Shown one piece after another: positions 1 through 8,970 of a stretch of 64,000 nucleotides of DNA. The position numbers were made by a program, and so were the translations under genes. The notes beneath the pieces are model-generated. The model saw only the letters and a program-made list of their open reading frames with translations. It was not told the origin of the DNA and searched no databases. Within the stretch, counting starts at the first letter, position 1. The number at the start of each line of letters is the position of its first letter. The stretch is from Rhizobium sp. P40RR-XXII (lineage in GTDB: Bacteria; Pseudomonadota; Alphaproteobacteria; Rhizobiales; Rhizobiaceae), in assembly GCF_012641405.1 (NCBI RefSeq), contig NZ_JABAII010000003.1, positions 434,001 through 498,000 on the forward strand, read 5' to 3'.

Positions 1-1202
1 TGGCTCAGCAGCAAATCGCCGTTTTCATCAAAATGGCTGCTGAAGCGGAGGATCCCGGTTTCGGATGAAATGATCGTCTGTAGCAGTTTCTTGCGGCTGA
101 CCAATGGACAAGCGCCGAGATCATAGCCATCGAGATAGAGGAGATCGAAGGCATAGAAGACGAAGCGATCGCTGCGGCCTTCGCTGAGGTCGGCCTGAAG
201 TGCTGAAAAGTCCGAGGCACCGGCCGCCGGCTCGACGACCAGTTCGCCATCGATGATCGCCGTGCCGACAGGCAGATCACTGAAAGCGGCGATGATCTCC
301 TTGCCGAACTTGCCCGCCCAGTCGAGGCCGCTGCGGGTGAGCAGCTTGATGCGCCCGGCCTCTATGCGGGCCTCGAGCCGATAGCCGTCGAATTTGATTT
401 CGTGAAGCCAGCGCGTCCCTGAAGGTGGTTTTGCTACGAGCGTTGCCAGGGCCGGCTCGATGTAGGCCGGCAAGGGAGCCTTCCTGGCGCCCTTCAGGGA
501 CGCTGGATCGACAGCTTTCGCATCCGCTTCCGGTTCGGATCGGCCCGTCTTTTTCTCGGCAGCGCCATTCTCTGTCCGGCTCTTCCTGCGATCGATCTTG
601 CCGGTCTTCGAGGACCAGCCCGGTTTTTCGCCTTCAACCTCATCGATGACGCGTCCCGTTTTCGCCGATTCCGGCCGCTCGTCGAGGATGTCAGGTGCCC
701 CTTCCGGGCGGGCCGCATCGTCTTCCCCTTTGATCAGCAACCAGTTTTCGCGCTTTTCGCGCGGCTTTCCCGCCATGCGGATCAGGCGCCAGCGGCCACC
801 GAGCTTTTTCCCATGGAGCTCGAATTCGAGATGTCCCTTGTTCAGACCTTTGTGGGGATCGCCAAGCGGCGTCCAGGAGCCCTTGTCCCAGACGAGGACG
901 GTGCCTCCGCCATATTCGCCTTTCGGGATCGTGCCTTCGAAATCGCCGTATTCCAGTGGATGGTCTTCGGTCTGCACGGCGAGCCGCTTCTCGCCCGGCA
1001 CGAGGCTGGGCCCCTTGGTCACGGCCCAGCTCTTCAGGACGCCGTCGAGTTCGAGGCGGAAATCGTAATGAAGGCGGCGCGCATCGTGTTTCTGGATGAC
1101 GAAGCTGTCTCCTGAGGCTCTCTGCTTTCCCTTGTTTGCCAGCCCTTTCGGCTCGGTCGTTCTCGTGAAATCACGTTTGCGGTTATAGGTTTCCAATACC
1201 AT
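1..1202 (-). CDS. ligD: ATP-dependent DNA ligase LigD, 5' part (cut by window edge)
   Basis: Multifunctional ligase of bacterial non-homologous end joining. About 400 codons are visible, reading from ATG at 1202 leftwards off the window. The N-terminal 3'-phosphoesterase domain is seen in residues 30-170, with the HDARRLHYDFRLELDG motif (His39, His45) and HPLEYGDFEG. A basic linker follows, then the adenylation domain with the nucleotidyltransferase motif EIKFDGYR, whose Lys (about residue 270) should carry AMP. The order phosphoesterase-ligase is that of Rhizobium/Pseudomonas-type LigD; the polymerase domain would lie beyond the edge. The start codon is 2 nt after the stop of ku, so the two are almost certainly co-transcribed and translationally coupled. 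No frameshift is visible in the available part. Confidence 0.95.
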   Translation of the reverse strand, partial: MVLETYNRKRDFTRTTEPKGLANKGKQRASGDSFVIQKHDARRLHYDFRLELDGVLKSWAVTKGPSLVPGEKRLAVQTEDHPLEYGDFEGTIPKGEYGGGTVLVWDKGSWTPLGDPHKGLNKGHLEFELHGKKLGGRWRLIRMAGKPREKRENWLLIKGEDDAARPEGAPDILDERPESAKTGRVIDEVEGEKPGWSSKTGKIDRRKSRTENGAAEKKTGRSEPEADAKAVDPASLKGARKAPLPAYIEPALATLVAKPPSGTRWLHEIKFDGYRLEARIEAGRIKLLTRSGLDWAGKFGKEIIAAFSDLPVGTAIIDGELVVEPAAGASDFSALQADLSEGRSDRFVFYAFDLLYLDGYDLGACPLVSRKKLLQTIISSETGILRFSSHFDENGDLLLS

Positions 1203-1204
1203 CG

Positions 1205-2092
1205 TCAGCCCGCCTTGCGCTGCGACCGGGATGAGGATGCGGCTTGTGATTTCTCTGCCTTGCGAGACGTCGAGCCGGCCTTCTGTGAGGTGTGCTTCGG
1301 ACCTGCCTTGCCGCCGCCATCCGCGCCGGCGCTCTGGCGCAAGGCCTCCATGAGGTCGGTCACCTTGGCAACCTTCGCCGGCTTGCGTTGCGGGATCGCC
1401 TTGCCTTCGATCTTGGCCTTGACGAGCTCCGTCAGCGCGGCTTCGTAGCGATCGTCGAATTCACTGGCGTCGAAGCTGCCTTCCTTCGTGGCAATGATAT
1501 GCTTGGCAAGATCGAGCATCTCGCCCTTGATCTTCATGTCGGGCACGTCCTCAAAAGCTTCCCTGGCCGAGCGGACCTCATAGTCGAAGTTCAGGGTGGT
1601 GGCGATCAGCCCCTTGCCGTGCGCGCGGATCATCAGCGTTCGCAGACGGCGAAACAGGACGGCCTGGGCAATGGCGGCCACCTTCTTCTTGCGCATGCCC
1701 TCGCGGATCAGCGCAAAGGCTTCCTCGCTGGCCGAGGCGGAAGGGGCGAGATAGTAGGGCCGGTCGAAATAGACGTCGTCGATATCCGACCACGCGAGAA
1801 AGGCTTTTACGCGAAGAACCTTGTCGCTTTCCGGCACGGCGGCGGCGACCTCCTCGGGCTCCAGCACGATGTAGTCGTCCTTGTTGAGTTCATAACCCTT
1901 GACCTGGTCGTCACGCGGCACCGGTTGTTCGGTCTGGCTGTCAATGAATTCGCGCCTGACGCGATTGCCGGTTTCCCGGTTCAGCGTATGGAAGGAAATC
2001 CGCTCCGAGGTCGAGACCGCCGTATAAAGGGCGACGGCGCAGCTGACCTCTCCGAATTTCAGGTATCCCTTCCATTGCGCGCGCGGGCTCAT
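1205..2092 (-). CDS. ku: Ku DNA end-binding protein
   Basis: Homodimeric Ku that binds double-strand DNA ends and recruits LigD. The product is 295 aa from the ATG giving MSPRAQWKGYLKFGEVSC, which matches the usual start of bacterial Ku; an in-frame ATG 12 codons upstream is possible but less likely. The core beta-barrel is complete, with the typical TGNRVRREFIDSQT, KGYELNKDDYIVLEPEE and HGKGLIATTLNFDYEVR stretches. The C-terminal tail (from about residue 235) is rich in Lys, Ser and Gln, as in the DNA-binding/LigD-stimulating extension of other rhizobial Ku proteins. Rhizobia often carry several ku-ligD copies, so this may be one paralogue among several. Confidence 0.95.
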   Translation of the reverse strand: MSPRAQWKGYLKFGEVSCAVALYTAVSTSERISFHTLNRETGNRVRREFIDSQTEQPVPRDDQVKGYELNKDDYIVLEPEEVAAAVPESDKVLRVKAFLAWSDIDDVYFDRPYYLAPSASASEEAFALIREGMRKKKVAAIAQAVLFRRLRTLMIRAHGKGLIATTLNFDYEVRSAREAFEDVPDMKIKGEMLDLAKHIIATKEGSFDASEFDDRYEAALTELVKAKIEGKAIPQRKPAKVAKVTDLMEALRQSAGADGGGKAGPKHTSQKAGSTSRKAEKSQAASSSRSQRKAG

Positions 2093-2278
2093 AGCAGGCT
2101 CCAGGTCGTGTAAGCTCCAAGTCGACAATGGAAGCCAAACGACATTCGCCGGTCATTGTTCCCGCGTGGTCGGAAACGGCCCACCCTCGTCCCTGCCCGA
2201 CACCATCGGGCAGGGACGAGGCGTCGCGCATGGACGCGGCTCCTTGAGGAAGCCGCGTCCATCGATACCAGTTCAACG

Positions 2279-3373
2279 TCACTTCCAGCTGGTATAGTCC
2301 GCTGCGGTGCATCCGAAGGGCGCCCGTTGATCGCCGAAACGCTTCTTCAACTGATCGCAGCCCCAGCGGTTGAGAGGAGTGGGCATCATATTGTTGAGAT
2401 CCATGGCCGGCGACGTAAACTGCGAGCCGGCGCTGGTCACATACCAGAGCCAGTAGCCGAAAAGGCCGCCGATGATCAGGAGTATGACGAGCAGGGCTCT
2501 GGCAAGCCGCGCCATGATGGACGGGCCTTTCTTTCCTTGGACAGCGAGTTCCGGCGGGTGGCTGCCTAGTTCTGTTGTCAGCGGAGCGAGAGTTCTGGCG
2601 CGCTCTTCCGCCGTCATGTCGATCCGTTCCAGCCGGCTGTCCAGAAGCACCGGCAGAGCCGCATTTCCATGCCAGGCGGCGAGCGCCACGGCCTTGCCGT
2701 CCTTTTCATCGACGACCAGAGGTTCCTGTCCGGGCTCGAAGCGTGTGTGTGCCGCTCGCCCCGTCTTTCTGTCGGCGATCTTATCCGCATAGGTCACCGT
2801 CAATCGCTTGCCTTTGCGCTGAAACGTGGTGATTTCGACGGGAACCGGCACCAGTTGAGCGGGTTGGCGCAGCTGCCCGCGAACTCGCCAGATGCGCAAG
2901 AGCTGGAAGATCATGGCGATGCAGGCGCCGCCGAGCAGGGCAACGAACACGGCAAGCGTGATGATCCGGTTCCAGAGCATATCAAGCCCGAGGCTGAGGG
3001 TCGCCAACTCCGGGTGATCGCCGGAGACGACGAGATCCGTGTCATAGTCGCCGGCATGGATGTCGACGAACATGATCTCGACATCCTTGTCATAGTTCTG
3101 GCCCTGATAATCATAGGTGAGATGGGCCGAGCAGTTGGTAAAGAAGCCTTTCCGGGTTGAGCATTTTCCATCGCGAATATCGCCGCTATCGAGCATGACG
3201 GGATTTTGGCTGATCGTCCAATCCCTCAATATGCCAGGCATTTCGGAAATCGCCATGAAGACAGTCAGGGCGATCAATACCGGCAACGAGAAATAGACGG
3301 CTCTCGGCATTGTAATCACGCCCTGAGCAAGCGTGAGAGCTCTCTGCGGAAGCTGTATCGTCGGGAATGTCAT
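2279..3373 (-). CDS. Membrane protein of unknown function
   Basis: About 364 aa from the ATG giving MTFPTIQLPQRALT; an in-frame extension to 3478 exists but is Cys-rich and unlike a real N-terminus. Hydrophobic segments are visible near residues 25-45 (VYFSLPVLIALTVFMAI), 140-165 (IITLAVFVALLGGACIAMIF) and 295-315 (LLVILLIIGGLFGYWLWYV). Between the first two is a probably extracytoplasmic domain with Cys residues (DGKCSTRKGFFTNCSAHLTYDYQG); between the second and third is a cytoplasmic, basic domain. The C-terminus (WGCDQLKKRFGDQRAPFGCTAADYTSWK) has two more Cys residues. The layout recalls DUF3592-type proteins, but no family is claimed. It stands alone between ku and the MFS gene. Confidence 0.6.
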   Translation of the reverse strand: MTFPTIQLPQRALTLAQGVITMPRAVYFSLPVLIALTVFMAISEMPGILRDWTISQNPVMLDSGDIRDGKCSTRKGFFTNCSAHLTYDYQGQNYDKDVEIMFVDIHAGDYDTDLVVSGDHPELATLSLGLDMLWNRIITLAVFVALLGGACIAMIFQLLRIWRVRGQLRQPAQLVPVPVEITTFQRKGKRLTVTYADKIADRKTGRAAHTRFEPGQEPLVVDEKDGKAVALAAWHGNAALPVLLDSRLERIDMTAEERARTLAPLTTELGSHPPELAVQGKKGPSIMARLARALLVILLIIGGLFGYWLWYVTSAGSQFTSPAMDLNNMMPTPLNRWGCDQLKKRFGDQRAPFGCTAADYTSWK

Positions 3374-3619
3374 TGTCTGCCTGAACTCCGAATGGTTGCG
3401 TAGGCATCCGCAAAGCAAGGGCGAAGCGGTGGCTTCGCAAAATCCTGGGGTTCGACTTTGCGCCCACAATTGCAGCACGGCAAAATAGACAATTTGTGAG
3501 GCAGCTCAATATGCGGTTGTGAAACATCCGCAACTTCTGGGTGGCGCGATCAGCAAACGCTTCGAGGTGTGACCTTTTTGTCTCGCAACATTGACCGGCC
3601 AAGCCGGCTCTGAATAGCC
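3374..3619. other. Intergenic region, no gene seen
   Basis: Between the unknown membrane protein and the end of the MFS exporter. No credible coding frame, tRNA or strong terminator hairpin was recognised. The promoter of the membrane-protein gene should lie here. Confidence 0.4.
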
Positions 3620-4816
3620 TCAATCTTCCACGCTCGGCAACAGGATCGTCAAAAGCCCGATCAGCGGCAGGAAGGCGCAAAGCTCGAAGACGAATTCGAT
3701 ACTCGTATGGTCGGCGAGGATGCCAAGTGCCGCCGCCCCGATGCCGCCCATGCCAAAGGCAAAGCCGAAGAAGAGGCCCGAAACCATGCCGACGCGGCCA
3801 GGCAGCAGTTCCTGTGCATAGACGACGATCGCGGAAAAGGCGGACGCGATGACGGTGCCGATGATCGCGCTGAGGATGATCGTCGTTTCAAGGTTGGCGT
3901 GCGGCAGCACGATGGTGAAGGGCAGGATACCGAGAATGGATCCCCAGATGACCTTCTTGCGGCCGATGCGGTCGCCAACCGGGCCGCCAACCATCGTACC
4001 GATGGCAACAGCCGCGAAGAACACGAACTGGCAGAGCTGGGCCGTCCGTTCGGTGACACCGAACCGGGCCATCAGGTAGAAATTGTAGTAGCTGGTGAAG
4101 CTCGCCAGATAGAAATACTTCGAGAAAATCAACGCGATCAGGACGGCGATGGCCAGGCCGACGCGGGCGCGCGACAGGCTTAGCGCCTTATGGGGCTTGC
4201 CCGTTTTGGCCGGCGCGCGCAGGTGCCCGCCATTGACTTGATACCAGCGGCCCAGTCCTCCGAGAACGAGGATGCCGAGGAATGCCAGGCTTGCAAGCGC
4301 AGCCATGCCGTGCTGGCCGTGCGGAAGGATGAAGAAAGCGGCCAGCAGCGGACCGAGCGAGGTGCCGAAATTGCCGCCGACCTGAAACAGCGACTGTGCG
4401 AAGCCGTGCTTGCCGCCCGATGCCAGGCGCGCAATGCGGGATGCCTCGGGGTGGAAGATCGAGGAGCCGAGGCCTAGCAGCATCGCGCCCATCAACAGGG
4501 TCGGATAGTTCGAGGCCATTCCGAGAGTGATCATGCCGGTGCAGCTGCAGGCCATGCCGAAGGGCAGGGAATAGGGCTGGGGACGTCCGTCCGTGTACCA
4601 GCCGACGAAGGGCTGCAGGATCGAGGCGGTGATCTGGTAGACGAAGGTCAGCACGCCGAGCTGAGCAAAGGTGAGATCGAAGCCGGTCTTGAGCACGGGA
4701 TAGCTGGCCGGCAGCAGAGCCTGGGTGACGTCGTTGATGAAGTGGCCGAGACTGGCTACCAGAAGGACCGGATATATCGTTGCAGCCGCCCGCGGCGGGT
4801 TCATGACCTGGCTCAT
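3620..4816 (-). CDS. fsr: MFS exporter, fosmidomycin-resistance (Fsr) type
   Basis: Twelve-helix major facilitator antiporter of the inner membrane, 398 aa. The N-terminal half shows GHFINDVTQALLPASYPVLK, the Fsr-family first helix, then the family region GLGSSIFHPEASRIARLASGGKHGFAQSLFQVGGNFG, which is diagnostic. The start MSQVMNPPR (ATG at 4816) has an upstream AAAGTGAGAG; an in-frame ATG at 4861 would overlap the putative operator. In E. coli Fsr extrudes fosmidomycin; natural substrates are not known, so resistance is only a family inference. It is divergent from the AraC regulator at 4911, which is the probable controller. Confidence 0.85.
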   Translation of the reverse strand: MSQVMNPPRAAATIYPVLLVASLGHFINDVTQALLPASYPVLKTGFDLTFAQLGVLTFVYQITASILQPFVGWYTDGRPQPYSLPFGMACSCTGMITLGMASNYPTLLMGAMLLGLGSSIFHPEASRIARLASGGKHGFAQSLFQVGGNFGTSLGPLLAAFFILPHGQHGMAALASLAFLGILVLGGLGRWYQVNGGHLRAPAKTGKPHKALSLSRARVGLAIAVLIALIFSKYFYLASFTSYYNFYLMARFGVTERTAQLCQFVFFAAVAIGTMVGGPVGDRIGRKKVIWGSILGILPFTIVLPHANLETTIILSAIIGTVIASAFSAIVVYAQELLPGRVGMVSGLFFGFAFGMGGIGAAALGILADHTSIEFVFELCAFLPLIGLLTILLPSVED

Positions 4817-4846
4817 GGCTCTCACTTTCAAATCATTTGCCGCGCT

Positions 4847-4865
4847 GATATTGGAAAACAATATC
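4847..4865. promoter_or_regulatory. Perfect 7-bp inverted repeat between fsr and araC-type gene
   Basis: GATATTG-GAAAA-CAATATC, centred in the 94-bp divergent intergenic region, 31 bp from the fsr start and 46 bp from the regulator start. Position and symmetry fit an operator of the adjacent AraC-type regulator or of another dimeric repressor. AraC proteins usually bind direct repeats, so the assignment is tentative. Confidence 0.45.
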
Positions 4866-4910
4866 GCCCGCTACCGCGATAAGGCGCAATTATTACGAGA
4901 CTGGGCCAGA

Positions 4911-5720
4911 ATGGTCAGAAACAGCCGCATAGATCCGTTCATCGATGTCGACCGGCCACTCGTTGCCCTCGGCAATGAATATAGGGACGGGCATCGCGTC
5001 GATCCGCACCAGCATCGCCGCGCCCAGTTGCTATACGGCTTTTCGGGCGTGGTGATCGTCACCACTCCGGACGGCACGCTGGTCATGCCGCCGGAGCGCG
5101 GCATGTGGATCCCGCCAGGCGTGATCCACAGCGTGCGCATGCTTGGCAATGTCAGCATGCGCAGCGTCTACATTCGGCCCGAGGCCATCGAAACAATGCC
5201 GGATCATTGTCAGGTCGTTGAAATATCACCGCTGTTGCGCACGCTCATTGCCGAAGCCGTCGATATTCCCGTCGACTATGACGTCAACGATCGGGCCGGT
5301 GCCTTGATGACCTTGCTTCTGTACGAGCTGGCGCGGCTGAAGCCGCTGCCGCTGTCCTTGCCGATCCCGCACCACCGAATGCTCGCCGAGAAGTGCCAGG
5401 ATTTCCTGAGGCGGCCGACAACGCACGATACGATCGATGCATGGGCCGGCCATATGAGCATGAGCCGTCGTGCTTTTACCCGAATGTTCCGTCTCGAGAC
5501 GGGGCTCAGCTTCGTCAAATGGCGCGAGCAGGCCTGCCTGCATGCCGCACTTCCGCGACTTGTCGCGGGAACGCCGGTGACGACGATCGCAATCGATCTT
5601 GGCTACAAGAACCCGGCGGCCTTCACGACCATGTTCAAGCGTGCCTTCGGCCATTCGCCACGCGAAATGGCGCGCCAGCATGCGCGGAGTGCTTCCACAA
5701 GCGCGAGCGCCCAGCCGTAG
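4911..5720 (+). CDS. AraC-family transcriptional regulator
   Basis: 269 aa from ATG 4911 (MVRNSRIDPFIDVDRPLVALG); longer in-frame starts would run through the fsr promoter. The N-terminal cupin-like sensor domain shows HQHRRAQLLYGFSGVVIV and PPERGMWIPPGVIHSV, the pattern of the AraC_ligand-bind/cupin_6 group. The C-terminal 100 residues form the two helix-turn-helix units, with WAGHMSMSRRAFTRMFRLETGLSF and the family signature IAIDLGYKNPAAFTTMFKRAFGHSP. It is divergent from the fsr exporter and likely controls it, a common arrangement for AraC/MFS pairs. Its stop is 6 bp from the convergent MFS_3 gene. Confidence 0.9.
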   Translation: MVRNSRIDPFIDVDRPLVALGNEYRDGHRVDPHQHRRAQLLYGFSGVVIVTTPDGTLVMPPERGMWIPPGVIHSVRMLGNVSMRSVYIRPEAIETMPDHCQVVEISPLLRTLIAEAVDIPVDYDVNDRAGALMTLLLYELARLKPLPLSLPIPHHRMLAEKCQDFLRRPTTHDTIDAWAGHMSMSRRAFTRMFRLETGLSFVKWREQACLHAALPRLVAGTPVTTIAIDLGYKNPAAFTTMFKRAFGHSPREMARQHARSASTSASAQP

Positions 5721-5726
5721 GCGCCA

Positions 5727-7355
5727 TTACGTCGCGTCGAGATAGGGTTTCAACGGCATGTCGTCATGTCTCGGCACCGTCTGCCGTTCGATCATATGGT
5801 GGATGACCGGCGGCTGATCGCCACGGTGCAGGGCATCCAGGTGTTCGGCGACCTCGACATCGGCATGCGTCTGCCGCTGGCTGTGGCGGACATAGTCTAT
5901 CCAGGTCGGCAGATGATAGCTTTCCGTCCAGGTGTTCGGCTTTTCCAGATCGCGCAACAATGACCATTGCTTTGCGCCGTCTCGAATTCTCATTCTCCGC
6001 CGCTGGGCCATGACGGCCAGAAATTCCGGCACGTCTTCCTGATCGATATTGTAATCCACCATGACCAGGATCGGGCCGCTTCGGGAGCGAAGGTCGAGCT
6101 GCAGCTGCGGTTCGCTGAAGGTGTTGGTCGGATCGAGATTGAGGGATTCGAAGTCCGGCTGGCGCAGCAGGACGCCAAGCAGGCCGCCTATGGCCAGAGC
6201 GGCGCTCGCGATGAAAAGCGCGCCGGTGACGCCATGAGCGTCGGCCAGTTCGCCCCAGAGCCAGCTTCCCATCGCCATGCCGCCGAAGGTGGCGGTCTGG
6301 TAGAGCGAGAGCGCGCGGCCGACGACCCAGCGCGGGGTCGAAAGCTGAACGGTGACGTTGAACAGCGAGAAGGCCTGGACCCAGGCGACGCCTGCCGGCA
6401 TGAGGAGAAGGCAGCTCAGCCATACCTGATTGCTCAGCGCCAGAAAGACGCAGCTGACCGCCAGCGTGAAGAAGGCGCCGCGGATCACCCATTCATTGCT
6501 GAGGAAATCGCGAATGCGGCCGATCAGCATCGCGCCGCAGATGGCGCCAAAGCCGAAGAAGCCGAGCATGATGCCATAGGTGATCGCCGTGCCATGCACA
6601 TGATCGCGCGCAACCAGCGGCAATAGCGCGAGAATGACGATCGCCGTCAGGCCGAAGGCGAAGCCACGGCACATCACCTTGAGCAGGTTCGGCGACATCA
6701 GGACATAGCGAAACCCGGCCGACATCGCACTGCCGAAAGGTTCTCGCGGCAGGGCATTGCGGACAGGCGCTTTTTTCCAGCGCCACAAGGTGAAAATAAG
6801 CGCGAAATAACAGAAGACGTTGAAAAGAAATGCGAACGCGGCTCCAGCCGCCGCCACGATGACGCCGCCGATCGCCGGCCCGATGCTGCGCATCAGGTTG
6901 TAGCTCATGCTGTTGAGCGCGACGGCTCCCGGCAGATGGTCGCGCGGCACGACATCGCCCATGGAGGCCTGCCACGATGGATTATGCAAGGCGCCGCCGC
7001 AGCCGATCAGGAATGTGAGGCTGAGCAGCAGCCATGGCGTTAAGGCATTGGTGTAGGAAAGCACCGCCAGCATCGCGGACACGCACAGCATCAGCATCTG
7101 CGCGATCAGCATGATCCGTCGTCGGTCGTAATTGTCGGCCAGCGCGCCGGCCGCGAGCGAGAAGATCATGACAGGCAGCGTGGTGGAGGACTGGACCAGC
7201 GCCACCATGCCGTGAGACGTGGCAAGGCTGGTCATGAGCCAGGCGGCGCCGACACCTTCGACCAGTCCGCCGAGATTGGAGATGAGCGTTGCCGACCAGA
7301 GCGAACGAAATGTCTTGGACTGGAACGCGACGAGCGGCGAGGTTCTATTGGGCAT
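5727..7355 (-). CDS. MFS_3-family exporter with C-terminal soluble domain
   Basis: 542 aa. Residues 1-410 form the MFS permease, with LADNYDRRRIMLIAQ as the loop 2-3 motif and NPSWQASMGDVVPRDHLPGAVALNS, the signature of the EntS/MFS_3 (transmembrane secretion effector) group. Residues 425-535 make a hydrophilic domain (RSGPILVMVDYNIDQEDVPEFLAVMAQ), resembling a ferredoxin-like antibiotic-monooxygenase (ABM) fold, followed by a His-rich tail. Such extended proteins are widespread in proteobacteria; relatives export siderophores or drugs, but the substrate here is unknown. The start MPNRTSPLVAFQ is the only reasonable one. Confidence 0.85.
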   Translation of the reverse strand: MPNRTSPLVAFQSKTFRSLWSATLISNLGGLVEGVGAAWLMTSLATSHGMVALVQSSTTLPVMIFSLAAGALADNYDRRRIMLIAQMLMLCVSAMLAVLSYTNALTPWLLLSLTFLIGCGGALHNPSWQASMGDVVPRDHLPGAVALNSMSYNLMRSIGPAIGGVIVAAAGAAFAFLFNVFCYFALIFTLWRWKKAPVRNALPREPFGSAMSAGFRYVLMSPNLLKVMCRGFAFGLTAIVILALLPLVARDHVHGTAITYGIMLGFFGFGAICGAMLIGRIRDFLSNEWVIRGAFFTLAVSCVFLALSNQVWLSCLLLMPAGVAWVQAFSLFNVTVQLSTPRWVVGRALSLYQTATFGGMAMGSWLWGELADAHGVTGALFIASAALAIGGLLGVLLRQPDFESLNLDPTNTFSEPQLQLDLRSRSGPILVMVDYNIDQEDVPEFLAVMAQRRRMRIRDGAKQWSLLRDLEKPNTWTESYHLPTWIDYVRHSQRQTHADVEVAEHLDALHRGDQPPVIHHMIERQTVPRHDDMPLKPYLDAT

Positions 7356-7617
7356 GTCGGCTTTTCTTCATCGGATTGTCTTGCTCGACGGGCGCGGCAA
7401 ACTCCCCCAAAGCGCATGCGCAGCCGAGTCGAACCCAGCCTATAGTGATTTGCTAATTTCCGAAATGATTTTGGAATAATATTCCCACTGGTGAAGCGGA
7501 AAATGCGCGCGACGCGAGGGCCGATCTCCAGACCCGCACCAAGCGACAGCGCGCTCTATTTTTTCATCGAACCTTACGCCCATTCTCCTCAGAGAGATCG
7601 AAGCCGCATGGAAATCC
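7356..7617. other. Intergenic region with short palindrome
   Basis: Between guanine deaminase (ending 7618) and the start of the MFS_3 gene. It includes an AT-rich stretch around 7440-7490 with a 13-bp palindrome GGAATAATATTCC at 7473-7485, about 120 bp upstream of the MFS start and a possible operator for it. No convincing coding frame. Confidence 0.4.
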
Positions 7618-8970
7618 TCATGCGAACAGGGCAGCTTCCGATCTCCGACTTGCCGTTGCCTGATGCTTTGCATCCCCCGTCTTCATCGCCTTGCCGGCGA
7701 CATAGACCTCGCTGACGCAGCGGTCGTCACCCATGGTCTGGAGAATGAAGAGCTCCTCGGCAAGCGAGGTCGCCGTGCGCATGCGGAATTCCATCGCCGA
7801 CTTGGCGCTGGAATCGAGCACGATGATATCGGCATCCGCGCCTGCCTGGAGCGAGCCGATCCGTTTCTCCAGGCCAAGCGCGAGCGCGTTGCCGCGCGTC
7901 ATGCGGTAGAAGGAATTGAAAGGCGTCAGCCGCTGTCCCTGCAGATGCAGCACCTTATAGGCCTCGTCCATCGTTTCCAGCATCGAGAAGCTGGTGCCGG
8001 CGCCGACATCGGTTGCCACTGACCAACGGGCGCTGAGAGCATCGAACCGCGCGGCGTTAAAAAGCCCGGAGCCGAGGAAGAGGTTCGAGGTCGGGCAGAA
8101 AACACCAACCGCACCGGTTTCGGCGAGCACGGAAACTTCCCTTTCGCTCATATGGATACAGTGGCCGAGCAGCATGCGGTTATTGAGCAGGCCGTAGCGG
8201 GCGTAGATATCGGTATAGTCCTTCGCCTCGGGATAAAGAGACGTGGCGAAGGCGATCTCGTCGCGATTTTCAGACAAATGCGTCTGGACATAGCAGTCCG
8301 GATGCTCGGCGACGAGGGCTCTGCTCACGTCCATTTGCTCGGGCGTCGAGGTGATGGCAAAGCGCGGGCTGATCGCATAATGCGCGCGGCCGCGGCCATG
8401 CCATTTCCCGATAAGCCGTTTCGTCTCGTCATAGCCGCGCTGCGGCGTATCGCGCAGCGCGTCCGGCGCATTGCGGTCCATCATGACCTTGCCGCCGATC
8501 ATGCACATGCCGCGCGCTTCAGCGGCGGTAAAATAGGCGTCGACGCTCTCCGGATGCACCGAGCAATAGGCAACCGCTGTCGTCGTGCCGTTCGACAGGA
8601 GCTCGTCCATGAAACGATCGGCGACTTCAGCCGCGTGCGCGGCGCGGGCGAACTTTTGCTCCTCGACGAAAATATAGCTGTTCAGCCATTCGAGCAGCTG
8701 TGCGCCATAAGAGGCGATCGCCTGCGTCTGCGGGAAATGCAGATGCGTGTCGATAAAGCCGGGAAGAATGAGATTCGGGCGATGGTCCGCGATCCGGATG
8801 CCTGCATCGGCCAGTTTGCAAATGTCGTTATACAAACCGATGTCCATGATCTTTCCATCACGAACGTAGACGGCGCCGTCCTCGATATAACGGTAGGAGG
8901 CGGCATCATCGATGCCTTGCGGCTCGGCAAGGAAGGTGAGCACTCGGCCACGGATCAGGATTTCATTCAT
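7618..8970 (-). CDS. guaD: Guanine deaminase
   Basis: Zinc amidohydrolase converting guanine to xanthine and ammonia, 450 aa, cytoplasmic. Metal-site motifs are all present: GFIDTHLHFPQ (HxH), VQTHLSENRDE (His), LLGHCIHM (His) and the terminal Asp in SVATDVGAGTSFSMLETM. The PQTQAIASYGAQLLEWLN stretch is typical of guanine deaminases rather than other amidohydrolases. The start ATG at 8970 overlaps the stop of the urate oxidase gene by 4 nt (ATGA), so the pair is translationally coupled. A longer in-frame reading upstream lies inside the urate oxidase gene and is rejected. Its product feeds the Xdh complex encoded 4 kb away. Confidence 0.95.
   Translation of the reverse strand: MNEILIRGRVLTFLAEPQGIDDAASYRYIEDGAVYVRDGKIMDIGLYNDICKLADAGIRIADHRPNLILPGFIDTHLHFPQTQAIASYGAQLLEWLNSYIFVEEQKFARAAHAAEVADRFMDELLSNGTTTAVAYCSVHPESVDAYFTAAEARGMCMIGGKVMMDRNAPDALRDTPQRGYDETKRLIGKWHGRGRAHYAISPRFAITSTPEQMDVSRALVAEHPDCYVQTHLSENRDEIAFATSLYPEAKDYTDIYARYGLLNNRMLLGHCIHMSEREVSVLAETGAVGVFCPTSNLFLGSGLFNAARFDALSARWSVATDVGAGTSFSMLETMDEAYKVLHLQGQRLTPFNSFYRMTRGNALALGLEKRIGSLQAGADADIIVLDSSAKSAMEFRMRTATSLAEELFILQTMGDDRCVSEVYVAGKAMKTGDAKHQATASRRSEAALFA

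Noticed and set aside
1292..2113. Long plus-strand open frame of 273 codons opposite ku
   Set aside because: Antisense to the conserved Ku gene; composition shows a GC-rich shadow frame and no family features.
7440..7673. 77-codon minus frame between guaD and the MFS_3 gene
   Set aside because: Overlaps the guanine deaminase end, has no ribosome site or recognisable features.
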